Assembly (NCBI GenBank): GCA_050486225.1
Contig: JBJHCV010000001.1
Location: forward strand, 62,001-126,000
Length of the DNA stretch: 64,000 nt
Source: JBBDIX01 sp050486225
GTDB taxonomy: Bacteria; Actinomycetota; Nitriliruptoria; Nitriliruptorales; Nitriliruptoraceae
Direction of reading: 5' to 3'
In this document: positions 1 through 7,760 of the stretch, piece after piece
Numbering within the stretch: position 1 is the stretch's first letter
How the letters are laid out: each line of letters begins with the position of its first letter
Made by a program: the position numbers and the translations under genes
Notes under the pieces: model-generated
Databases searched by the model: none
Told to the model about the DNA's origin: nothing
What the model saw: the letters and a program-made list of their open reading frames with translations, nothing else

Positions 1-324
1 CATCGGCGAGGAACCGAGGTGGGCCTCGATGATGCCGGCGCCGCCGTTGCCGACCAGCCAGCTGGTCTGGCCCATGACCACGCCGGGGATGCCGGTCATC
101 CGTCCGTACACCTCGGCCATGATCGAGCCGAGGCTCTCCTCACGGGTGAGGACCGGCACGACGGCGTCGGTGTCGAAGAGCGCGTCGTAGATCATGTTCG
201 TCTTGCCACCGGGCATGCCGAAGATCTTCGTGATGCCGGCCTGCGCCAGCACCTCGATGATGGCGGCCGGAACCGACATCTCCGTCGTGGTGAACGGGGT
301 GACGGTGCGCGCGTCCTCGGTCAT
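1..324 (-). CDS. Thiamine diphosphate-dependent enzyme, N-terminal part (runs off the window)
   Basis: The first 108 residues from an ATG at 324 are visible; the rest lies before position 1. They match the N-terminal Pyr domain of the acetolactate synthase / benzoylformate decarboxylase family: a helix followed by ITKIFGMPGG (31-40), then TREESLGSIMAEVYGRMTG (60-78). Glu62 sits where the family keeps the Glu that activates the ThDP aminopyrimidine, and GIPGVVMGQTSW follows as expected. The reaction cannot be told from this part alone. It lies 142 bases downstream of the Zn alcohol dehydrogenase on the same strand and probably ends the creatininase-ADH-ThDP transcript. The family call is firm; the substrate is unknown. 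Confidence 0.8.
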   Translation of the reverse strand, partial: MTEDARTVTPFTTTEMSVPAAIIEVLAQAGITKIFGMPGGKTNMIYDALFDTDAVVPVLTREESLGSIMAEVYGRMTGIPGVVMGQTSWLVGNGGAGIIEAHLGSSPM

Positions 325-466
325 GTCCCTACCTGTCTGGTCGTGGGCCCGGTGTGGTGCGTGGTCACGGGCGGCTTCGTCGTGTTCGTCGCGGGTCGTG
401 CGGGCGGTGCAGGTGGTGCGGTCGGTCGGCCCGACGCCGGTCATCGACGCCGGGCGGACCGACCGG

Positions 467-1543
467 TCAGGCGGACAGACCCGGCATGACGATCGGGCGC
501 AGCGAACTGCGGTCCTTGAGGGCGCCGATCGCGTCGGCCGCACGCTCGAGCGGGTAGACGTCGTCCGTGAGCGTCCCGGGCATGATCGACCCGTTGGCGA
601 ACAGGCTGATCGTGCGCGGGTACAGACCCGGGCTCGACCGGATGCCCATCAGGTTCAGGTCGTCGAGCGTCAGGCGGTCGGGCGAGATCTCCGCACGCGC
701 CTCCTTGCCCGCGAGGCCGAGCAGGCACACCGAGCCGCCGCGCGCGACGGAGTCCAGCGCCTGTTGAATCACGATCGGGTTGCCGGCGCACTCGTAGATG
801 GCGTCGGCGCCCTGGCCGTCAGTGGCCTCGCGGATGCCCTGGACCGGGTCGACCTTCTCGTAGTCGACGATGGCGTCGGCACCCATCTCCTTCGCGTACT
901 GCAGGCGGTGTCCGCGACCCACCATGACCACACGGTCGGCACCGACGGCCTTCGCGATCTGCATGGACATCAGCCCGAGCAGTCCGGGGCCGAACACCGC
1001 GGCCGAGTCTCCCGGCTTCAGACCACTGCGCAGCACACCGTGCAGGGCGAGCGCCGCCTGGTTGACCAGTGCGGCCGACGCGTCGGGAACCGAGTCGGGG
1101 ATCTTGTGCAGCACGACCTCGGGTCGCGCCGCGTACTCGGCCAGCGCGCCCTGCGCGGTGTGCCCGTAGAGCTTGTAGCCCGGCTCCCGCACACGTAGGC
1201 AGATGTTGTACTTGCCGGTGCGGCACTTGCGGCAGGTGCCGCAGCCGCCGTGGTTCTCCGCGACCACCCGGTCACCGACCTTCAGGTCGTTGCGCCGGCA
1301 GTTCGGGCCCATCGCGACGATCTCGCCGCCCCACTCGTGGCCGATGATGAACGGCAGCTCGGGCGGCCACGTCCCGGCGTAGGTGCCGGAGACCAGCTTG
1401 AGGTCGGTGCCGCACATCGCGCACGACGCGACCTTGACGAGGATCTCCCCGTCCTCGAGTTCGGGGATCGGCCACTCGGCGGTCTCCAGGACGTTCCAGT
1501 CCCTGAGCACCGCTGCGCGCATCGTTCCGGTGGGTGCACTCAT
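467..1543 (-). CDS. Zinc-dependent medium-chain alcohol dehydrogenase (threonine/sorbitol dehydrogenase type)
   Basis: A 358-residue cytosolic MDR dehydrogenase that should oxidise a secondary alcohol or polyol with NAD(P). Catalytic-zinc ligands are visible as Cys44 (CAMCGTD) and His69-Glu70 (GHEWGG). The structural zinc lobe has four cysteines in GGCGTCRKCRTGKYNIC (Cys101, 104, 107, 115). The Rossmann loop is FGPGLLG (184-190), and length is normal for the family. It lies 70 bases after the creatininase-family gene and 142 bases before the ThDP enzyme, all on the minus strand, which suggests one transcript. All metal ligands are present, so it should be active. The actual alcohol is not known. 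Confidence 0.9.
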   Translation of the reverse strand: MSAPTGTMRAAVLRDWNVLETAEWPIPELEDGEILVKVASCAMCGTDLKLVSGTYAGTWPPELPFIIGHEWGGEIVAMGPNCRRNDLKVGDRVVAENHGGCGTCRKCRTGKYNICLRVREPGYKLYGHTAQGALAEYAARPEVVLHKIPDSVPDASAALVNQAALALHGVLRSGLKPGDSAAVFGPGLLGLMSMQIAKAVGADRVVMVGRGHRLQYAKEMGADAIVDYEKVDPVQGIREATDGQGADAIYECAGNPIVIQQALDSVARGGSVCLLGLAGKEARAEISPDRLTLDDLNLMGIRSSPGLYPRTISLFANGSIMPGTLTDDVYPLERAADAIGALKDRSSLRPIVMPGLSA

Positions 1544-1613
1544 CGATCGGTTCCTCTCTGACGTCTGCTGCGAGGCTCGAGCCGTCGGGTCGAGCAGGTG
1601 GGGTCGAGGCCGG

Positions 1614-2405
1614 TCACTGACTGGCGGGCGAGTCCTTGTCGAATCGCTTCGCGCGCTCGTCGAGCTCCGCGAAGGTGGCGGTGGCCTTGGTCACGACGTG
1701 GTCCGCGACCTCGTCGAGGATCTCGCGGGCCCTCTCGACGGTGATGCGTTCCGGGTGGCCGTACCAGCCGGTCGGTGCGACCTCGCGGAAGTCCTCGAGG
1801 ATCGGGAACACGTCGCGCTGGCGGTACAGGGCGTGGCCCTCCTCGCCGACGTCGATGTCGGAGGCGTTGCGGGCGGCGTCACGCTGGACGAGCGACGGGT
1901 CGTACGCGAGCACGGCCGCGGTCTCCATCGCGCCGGCGTGCGTGAACTCCATCTCGTCGGGGTACAGGCCGTTGGTGATGATGTGGCCCTCGGCGATCAC
2001 GACGCGCACCGGGTTCTCGGTCTGGACGTCGTCGGCGGCGAGCCGCACCGTGGGCGTGTTGCCCTCGTGCCAGTTGACGATGAGGATGCGTTCCGCCCCA
2101 CCACGGGCCAGGCCCGCACAGACGTCGCGGATCATCGCGCGCATCGTGTCGGACTTCAGGGTCAGCGAGCCGGCCCACGCCATGTGGTACGGGGCGACAC
2201 CGAGGACCGACAGCGGGACCAGCACGGACTCCATCCGCGCCGCGACTCGTTCGGCGATGGTCAGGGCCGCGATGGCGTCGGTCCCGAGCGGGAGGTGTGC
2301 ACCGTGCTGCTCGATGCTTCCCGTCGAGATGATCGCCGTGCGCGAGCTCTTCAGCAGCGCCTCGGCCTGTGGCTGGGAGATCCGGTCGATGCGGTAGGAA
2401 TCCAA
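1614..2405 (-). CDS. Creatininase family amidohydrolase
   Basis: A 263-residue protein of the creatininase / creatinine amidohydrolase family, binuclear metal enzymes that open cyclic amides or, in the MftE and FAPy-deformylase branches, cut peptide or formamide bonds. Metal-site signatures are STGSIEQHGAHLPLGTD near 27-43 (Glu32, His34, Asp43), NWHEGNTPT (His113) and HAGAMET (His156, Glu161), in family order. NWHEGN replaces the more usual NGHGGN, so the substrate pocket may differ. It is the first gene of a minus-strand trio with the Zn alcohol dehydrogenase and ThDP enzyme, divergent from the [2Fe-2S] subunit gene 104 bases away. Family is confident; substrate unassigned. Confidence 0.85.
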   Translation of the reverse strand: MDSYRIDRISQPQAEALLKSSRTAIISTGSIEQHGAHLPLGTDAIAALTIAERVAARMESVLVPLSVLGVAPYHMAWAGSLTLKSDTMRAMIRDVCAGLARGGAERILIVNWHEGNTPTVRLAADDVQTENPVRVVIAEGHIITNGLYPDEMEFTHAGAMETAAVLAYDPSLVQRDAARNASDIDVGEEGHALYRQRDVFPILEDFREVAPTGWYGHPERITVERAREILDEVADHVVTKATATFAELDERAKRFDKDSPASQ

Positions 2406-2509
2406 GGCGCTTCGTTCTCCTGTTGTCTACTTGTCGACAATGCGTAGGGCCGCAGCCTAGGGTAGGAACCCACCCGTGGGCAACACCGGCGTCCATACCA
2501 GGAGCGACC

Positions 2510-3073
2510 ATGACCGGCAGACCAACCGACCCCCCGAACGCGACCTCGCATCCGACGATGCGTGTCCGCATCACGGTCGACGGCGCCGAGCAGGTCCACG
2601 AGGTCGAACCTCGCCTCCTGCTCACCCAGTTCCTGCAGGACGTCGTCGGCGCCACCGGCACCAACATCGGCTGTGACACCTCCAGCTGTGGGGCGTGCAC
2701 CGTCCACCTCGACGGCCAGTCGGTGAAGGGTTGCACGGTGCTCGCCGTGCAGGCCGACGGGCGCCGGGTCGACACGGTCGCGTCGCTCGCGTCCGGACCC
2801 GACGACCTGCACCCCCTGCAGGTCGCGTTCGACGAGGACCAGGCGTTCCAGTGCGGCTACTGCACACCTGGCATGCTCATGGCCGCCGCGGACCTGATCG
2901 TGACGAACCCCAACCCGTCAGAGGACGAGATCCGCCACGGACTCGAGGGAAACATCTGCCGCTGCACCGGGTACATGGCCATCGTCGAGGCCGTGCAGCA
3001 CGCAGCATCCGCCATGCGCGCCCGGACATCCGGTTCGGCCGACGCCCAGAGCATCCCCGGGAGGGACACATGA
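2510..3073 (+). CDS. [2Fe-2S] small subunit of a CO dehydrogenase/xanthine dehydrogenase-type hydroxylase
   Basis: Codes for 187 residues from the ATG at 2510, chosen because AGGAG lies 5 bases upstream; earlier in-frame codons do not look like protein. It is the electron-transfer subunit of the molybdenum hydroxylase family. The plant-type cluster uses Cys55, 60, 63 and 75 (NIGCDTSSCGACTVHLDG), and the second cluster uses Cys115, 118, 150 and 152 (QCGYCTPGM, NICRCTGY). All eight cysteines are intact. The stop codon overlaps the start of the FAD subunit (ATGA), indicating translational coupling. A molybdopterin large subunit is not encoded nearby. Confidence 0.93.
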   Translation: MTGRPTDPPNATSHPTMRVRITVDGAEQVHEVEPRLLLTQFLQDVVGATGTNIGCDTSSCGACTVHLDGQSVKGCTVLAVQADGRRVDTVASLASGPDDLHPLQVAFDEDQAFQCGYCTPGMLMAAADLIVTNPNPSEDEIRHGLEGNICRCTGYMAIVEAVQHAASAMRARTSGSADAQSIPGRDT

Positions 3074-3978
3074 TCCCCGCTCCGTTCATGTATGTCCGTC
3101 CGGAGTCCGTCGACGAGGCCGTCTCCGCACTCAACGAGGCGGGCGACGAAGCCATCCTCATCGCCGGGGGCCACAGCCTCCTGCCCCTGATGAGACTGCG
3201 GTTGGCGAGCCCGAGCGTCCTGGTGGATCTGGACCGCGTCGACGGACTGCGCGGTGTCCGGATCGATGCCGGTGGCGACGCCAAGTGGCTGTCGATCGGC
3301 GCGCTGACCACACACCAGCAACTCGCCGATGACCCTCTGGTGAACGAGCACTGTGGCGTGCTCGCTGCCGTGGCGGCCACGATCGGAGACCCTCAGGTTC
3401 GTCACCGAGGAACCATCGGAGGAGCACTCGCACACGGCGATGCGGCCGGCGACCTGCCGGCCGTGATGGTCGCGCTCGACGCCGTGTTCGTCGTGCAGGG
3501 TGTCAGTGGCCACCGCGACATCCCTGCCCGGGACTTCTTTCGCGGGTACCTCACCACGGCGCTCGAGCACGGCGACGTGCTCGTGGAGGTACGCATACCT
3601 CGTATCGGCGGCTGGCGGTGGCACCACGAGAAGTTCCGGCCTGCTGCACGGGCCTGGGCAGTCGTCGGGGCCGTCGTCATAATGACGACCGTCCGGGGAG
3701 ACCCCCAGGGCGCCTCGTCGGTCGACGAAGCGATCGTCGACCTGCGCGTCGGCCTGACCAACATGGACAGCGTCCCCGTGCGCGCGGTGGCGGTGGAGGA
3801 CAGACTCCGAGGCACACCACTCGCTCGGCTCTCGGACAGCCTGCTGGCCACTGCGGCCGACCTCGCCCCCGAGGGCACCAACCCACCGTCGGACCTGCAT
3901 GCAAGTGCCGACTTTCGCCGACATCTTGCTGCGACCCTCACGCGCCGCGGCCTGCAGGCGTGCCGATCTCGGGGCTGA
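3070..3978 (+). CDS. FAD-binding medium subunit of a CO dehydrogenase/xanthine dehydrogenase-type hydroxylase (CoxM-like)
   Basis: Codes for 302 residues from the ATG at 3070, overlapping the [2Fe-2S] gene by four bases. CoxM-type subunits carry FAD and pass electrons from the iron-sulfur clusters to the acceptor. Flavin-binding signatures are AGGHSLLPLMRLR (32-44) and TIGGALAHGDAAGDLP (115-130), followed by the C-terminal CO_deh_flav_C-like part. Length is normal (about 290). The usual third partner, the roughly 780-residue CoxL/XdhB-like molybdopterin subunit, is missing: the next gene is an acyl-CoA dehydrogenase on the other strand. The last codons form one arm of a terminator stem. Confidence 0.9.
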   Translation: MIPAPFMYVRPESVDEAVSALNEAGDEAILIAGGHSLLPLMRLRLASPSVLVDLDRVDGLRGVRIDAGGDAKWLSIGALTTHQQLADDPLVNEHCGVLAAVAATIGDPQVRHRGTIGGALAHGDAAGDLPAVMVALDAVFVVQGVSGHRDIPARDFFRGYLTTALEHGDVLVEVRIPRIGGWRWHHEKFRPAARAWAVVGAVVIMTTVRGDPQGASSVDEAIVDLRVGLTNMDSVPVRAVAVEDRLRGTPLARLSDSLLATAADLAPEGTNPPSDLHASADFRRHLAATLTRRGLQACRSRG

Positions 3979-4002
3979 GCGGCACGCAGCCCCGAGATCG
4001 GC
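3962..4002. terminator. Two-way intrinsic terminator between convergent genes
   Basis: A perfect inverted repeat of 15 base pairs (GCCGATCTCGGGGCT at 3962-3976 and its complement at 3988-4002), extended to 16 by G3977-C3987. It includes the stop codon of the FAD subunit and ends four bases before the stop of the convergent acyl-CoA dehydrogenase. No long T tract follows, as is common in GC-rich actinobacteria. Position between two convergent stops supports terminator function in both directions. Confidence 0.8.
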
Positions 4003-4006
4003 GGCT

Positions 4007-5278
4007 CTATCCGATGATCGCCGGTGAGACCGTGCCGTCCGCATTGAAGACAGGATCCGGGCCGGCGTAGACGCCGGCGGTCTCCGGGAACAGTTCCCTG
4101 ATGATCTTGAACCGGTTGATGTCCGCCGTACCGTTGGTGTGACCGAGGATCGACGCATCCCGCAGGAACTTCTCGACACCGGCCTCGACCATCACCCCCG
4201 CGCCGCCGTGCAGTTCCATCGCGGCGCGAGCGAGATCGAAGACCGCTTCGCACGTGTGGAGTTTGGCCATCAGCGCCAGTGCGTCGGCATCGTCGAACCC
4301 AGCGTCGAAGGCACGAGCCGCCCGGTACACGATCGACCGCGAGAGTTCCAGTTCGGTGATCATGTCAGCGAGTCTCGCGGCCACCGCCTGGTGCTTGATG
4401 ATGATCTTGCCGCCGTGGAAGTGCTGCTGCACGTAGCGCGAGGTCTCGTCGACGATCGCCTGCATGATCCCGAGCGCCCGCGCACCGTTGAACAGTCGGC
4501 TGCTCTGCGTGTACCTGCGCTGCCCGTCGTGCGAGCGGTTGGCAACCAACAGGTGCGAAGCCGGCACGCGGCAGTCCTCGAACACGACCTCGGAGTTGAC
4601 CTGGAGCCGATGACCGATCTTCTCGTTGATGCGACCGATCGACAGGCCGGGCGCGTCTCGGCCAACGAGGAAACTTGACACACCTGCCCGAACACCAGCG
4701 GTCGGGTCCGTGTTCGCGTGCACGATGAACGCGCTCGCGATCGCACCGTTGGAGATGTAGTGCTTCACCCCGTTGATGACCCACTCGTCACCGTCCCGGA
4801 CGGCACGCGTCTGCATGCTCGCCTCGGGCGCGTCGTAGGGCAGGATGCGGTCGGACGCACCCCGAGGCTCCGTCGAGCAGTTCGCCCACAGGAACGTGGG
4901 GTCATCCTTGAACCTCGCGAGCCACTCGTCAGCGAGTTCCTTCGATGCAAGGCGAGCGAAGGTCGCCGGCAGCTTCCAGTTCTGCACCAGCGTGGTGGTG
5001 AACCCCGGATCGCCCCGGCTCAGTTCCTCGATCATGAGGACCTGAGTCATCGTGTCGAGGGCCACACCCCCGTACTCGACAGGCAACCCGAGCGTTCGCA
5101 GGCCGATCTCATCCGCCTTCGCGAACAGGTCCCGCGGGAGTCGTTCCAGGGGCTCCGCACTCCACTCGTGATCCCGGTTGGCCTGCAACCAGGGAAGGAT
5201 CTCGCGGTCCGTGAAGTCCCGACAGAGCCGCTGGAACTCCCGCTGTTCGTCCGTCAGCCCCTCGTGTCTCGATTCCAT
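4007..5278 (-). CDS. Acyl-CoA dehydrogenase family protein
   Basis: A 423-residue FAD-dependent acyl-CoA dehydrogenase-like enzyme. Family features in order are a helical N-domain, LGLPVEYGGVALDTMTQVLM, the beta-domain loop with WVINGVKHYISNGAIA, HTDP-like NTDPTAGVRAGVSSFLV, and a C-terminal helical domain with HGGAGVMVEAGVEKFLRDAS. In many relatives the last helix carries YEGT with the catalytic Glu; here the matching segment appears to be TNGTADIN, so the base may be lost or placed elsewhere. It is last in the minus-strand block A, 74 bases after the MFS gene. The substrate could be an acyl-CoA or, as in some divergent members, a non-CoA compound. Confidence 0.85.
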   Translation of the reverse strand: MESRHEGLTDEQREFQRLCRDFTDREILPWLQANRDHEWSAEPLERLPRDLFAKADEIGLRTLGLPVEYGGVALDTMTQVLMIEELSRGDPGFTTTLVQNWKLPATFARLASKELADEWLARFKDDPTFLWANCSTEPRGASDRILPYDAPEASMQTRAVRDGDEWVINGVKHYISNGAIASAFIVHANTDPTAGVRAGVSSFLVGRDAPGLSIGRINEKIGHRLQVNSEVVFEDCRVPASHLLVANRSHDGQRRYTQSSRLFNGARALGIMQAIVDETSRYVQQHFHGGKIIIKHQAVAARLADMITELELSRSIVYRAARAFDAGFDDADALALMAKLHTCEAVFDLARAAMELHGGAGVMVEAGVEKFLRDASILGHTNGTADINRFKIIRELFPETAGVYAGPDPVFNADGTVSPAIIG

Positions 5279-5352
5279 CCGTGCCTCCGTCCTCTCCGCC
5301 GGATCCCGGCATCAGTCGATCGGGCATCCACCCGAACCGCCTCCAGGCGACG

Positions 5353-6624
5353 TCACGTCGCCGCGCTCCCACTCGATGGCGCGCGCGCAACCACGGCGGC
5401 GGCCGATCCAAGGAGCACCGCGGTCACGGCAAACACCGCGCCCACACCTGTGACTCCAGCGATCGCCCCCGCCACGAGCGGAACCGTCATCTGGCCCACG
5501 CGGTTGCCCGTCATGCGTACGCCGAGCGCGGTCCCGCGCATCCGCGGTGGCACGGCCTCCGAGATCCACGCGAGGCTCAGCGGTTGACCGAACCCGAGAC
5601 CGCACCCCGCCACGACCAGCAGGAGTGCCAGCGACACCGGCGTCACCGTCGTCGGCAACAGGGCGAGGCCGCCCGTGGCCGCAACGAGGCTGACGACCAG
5701 CACCGACCGACGGCCGAAGCGATCCACGAGCACGACGAGTCCGAGTCGCGACGCGATGGCTGCGGCAGCTCGCAGTCCGAGCAGCAGGCTGATCACCTCG
5801 ACAGGGATCCCATTCGCCTCTCCATAGGCAGGCAGGTAGGCGGTGATCAGGTCGGTCGTCGCGACGACGGCGATGCAGGCGAGCATCGCATGTGGAACGC
5901 TCGGACGCCGTAGGACGGTCGACACGGCGCCGTGCATCGATTCCTGCGCCGTGCCGGAACGCCCGTGGTCATCCGAGTCTCGGTCGTTGTCCGGCGCAGG
6001 CCACACGACGAGGGTGAGGGCCACCGCCACGGCCACGATCATGAGCGGTACGACCGCGACGAACACCCAGTCGAGCGACCCGTCCGAGAGCACGTACACG
6101 AGCCCACCGAGTGGAGGACCCACCATCTGGGAGGTCGCCGCACTGACGCTCGCGACACCGAATCGAGCGTCGCGCCGATCGGTCCGCCCCGCGTTCGCGG
6201 TCAACGCCTGCATGCCGATCATCGTGGTCGCCTGAGCGACCCCGAGGACCGCGTAGACCGCGGTCAGGGACCAGATGCTGCCGACGGGGACCATGAACGC
6301 CACTGACACGCTCGCCACCAGGGCCCCCAACGCCATGAACCTCGATTCACCCCAGCGGTCGACCCAGCGACCGAGAGGGACCGCCAGCAGGAAGGCGATC
6401 GCTCCGTACCCGGCCGCAACCACACCCAGTTCGAGCGGTGACGCGCCAAGTTCCAGCGCGCGATATGACACCATCGGGCGCACGGCGTTGATGGGCATCA
6501 TGATGGCGAACTGCACAGACACCGCCCTTGTGAACCACAGGCTCACGCTTCGCCCGACCGCGCGGTCACATGCGGACGTCGGCTCCGGGGCGTGGCACCC
6601 CGGGACTGCCCGATCACCTCGCAT
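5353..6624 (-). CDS. MFS transporter
   Basis: A 423-residue major facilitator superfamily carrier with about 12 hydrophobic segments. The loop 2-3 signature is visible as PLGRWVDRWGESRFMALG in the first half, with a similar VDRFGRRSVLVV in the second. The first 25 or so residues are hydrophilic and a GTG start nearer VSLWFTRAVS is possible. Only 7 bases separate it from the upstream alpha/beta hydrolase gene, so the two are almost certainly cotranscribed. It probably moves an intermediate or substrate of block A across the membrane; direction and cargo are unknown. Confidence 0.85.
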   Translation of the reverse strand: MRGDRAVPGCHAPEPTSACDRAVGRSVSLWFTRAVSVQFAIMMPINAVRPMVSYRALELGASPLELGVVAAGYGAIAFLLAVPLGRWVDRWGESRFMALGALVASVSVAFMVPVGSIWSLTAVYAVLGVAQATTMIGMQALTANAGRTDRRDARFGVASVSAATSQMVGPPLGGLVYVLSDGSLDWVFVAVVPLMIVAVAVALTLVVWPAPDNDRDSDDHGRSGTAQESMHGAVSTVLRRPSVPHAMLACIAVVATTDLITAYLPAYGEANGIPVEVISLLLGLRAAAAIASRLGLVVLVDRFGRRSVLVVSLVAATGGLALLPTTVTPVSLALLLVVAGCGLGFGQPLSLAWISEAVPPRMRGTALGVRMTGNRVGQMTVPLVAGAIAGVTGVGAVFAVTAVLLGSAAAVVARAPSSGSAAT

Positions 6625-6631
6625 CGACCTC

Positions 6632-7717
6632 TCACAGGGAGCCAGCCCCGAACACCGACGCCATGTGGTCGGCGAGCATTGGGCGAATCAGGTAGGGCAC
6701 GTTGTTGCCCGTGTGTTCGGCCCCCGCGATCAGTTCCCAGTGGCGAGGGCCCGCGAGCTCGTCGTACAGGCGCTGCGTGCCGCTGGCCTGCCAGGCGAAG
6801 TCCTTCGTGCCCGACACGACGAGGGTCGGGCACGTGATCCGCTCGGCGTCTCCCTCCAGCGTCAGATCCGTGTCCCGCAGGCGTTCGCGTAGCGCCTCCT
6901 CGTCGGCGACGTGGAAGATGTGGAGGAAGAAGCGCAGTTCGTACTCGTTTCGCCAGTCTGCGTCTCGACGGTCGTAGCCCGGGCTGACAAGCGCGAGCGC
7001 TCGAATGCGCGGTTCGCGGGCAGCCGCCTTGGCCGCGGTGTGTGCTCCTCGATTCGGGCCCGTCGCCCCGATCCGCGTGGCGTCCACGTCGTCACGCCGT
7101 TCGAGCATGTCGATCAACAGGGACGTGATCTCTCTCTGGTCTCCGTGCATGGGAAGGTGCTCGAGCGTCTCTCCCCGACCGGGGCCATCCCACGACAGCA
7201 CCGCCATGCCTCGGTCCAGGTACTCGAACGCGCGCCTCTGGCTCTCCTCCTTGCTGCCCTCGAAGCCGTTGTAGAACAAGACGACGGGCGGAGGCTCTGG
7301 CGTGTCGGGCACCCGGAGGTAGCCGGGAATCGTCGTCCCCCGGTAGTCGACCGAGACGGGCAGGGCCGGCGTCTCAAGGTGAGGCGCCGCCCGGGCGAAA
7401 CTGGCCACACCTCGTCGCTCTGCTCGAGCCATCTGGTCGAGGTCGCAGATGAAGTACATCCCACCGAAGTGGTGCAGCATCCCCGCGAGCACCCAGAGGT
7501 CCGCGGCGGTGAGAGCGCGACCTCGCTCCATGGCCTCGTCGGCCGCGGCGTCGAGTTCGTCACCCACGGCCGACCACCGAGCGCACCACTGGTCCCAACT
7601 CGCGATCTCAGCCCTGAGTCGCTGGACGATGTTCCAGTCGACACCTGCGGCCACGAAACGGGCCTCCCAACGTCGCCAGACCCACTCAGGATCCGGATTC
7701 ACGTCTGTCCAGTCCAC
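6632..7717 (-). CDS. Alpha/beta-hydrolase-fold protein of the FrsA/pseudooxynicotine-hydrolase type, nucleophile Ser replaced by Asn
   Basis: Codes for 361 residues: an N-terminal helical cap (about 1-120, with HFGGMYFI) and an alpha/beta hydrolase core. Strand-turn landmarks are VVLFYNGFEGSKEE, LSWDGPGRGETLEH and VSPGYDRRD. At the nucleophile elbow the sequence is IGATGPNRGAH, so Asn222 replaces the expected Ser of GxSxG. The acid Asp306 (SGTKDFAWQ) and His335 (GAEHTGNN) are still present. The same GPNRG is found in the two paralogs at 38353-40650, so this is not a sequencing error. An ordinary esterase mechanism is therefore unlikely; a lyase, decarboxylase-like or carbon-carbon bond role is possible. 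It lies between the Fe-ADH-like and MFS genes. Confidence 0.85.
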   Translation of the reverse strand: MDWTDVNPDPEWVWRRWEARFVAAGVDWNIVQRLRAEIASWDQWCARWSAVGDELDAAADEAMERGRALTAADLWVLAGMLHHFGGMYFICDLDQMARAERRGVASFARAAPHLETPALPVSVDYRGTTIPGYLRVPDTPEPPPVVLFYNGFEGSKEESQRRAFEYLDRGMAVLSWDGPGRGETLEHLPMHGDQREITSLLIDMLERRDDVDATRIGATGPNRGAHTAAKAAAREPRIRALALVSPGYDRRDADWRNEYELRFFLHIFHVADEEALRERLRDTDLTLEGDAERITCPTLVVSGTKDFAWQASGTQRLYDELAGPRHWELIAGAEHTGNNVPYLIRPMLADHMASVFGAGSL

Positions 7718-7760
7718 CAGACACCTCCCTGGAGCCGTGTCGCGAATCCCCGAACCGGGG

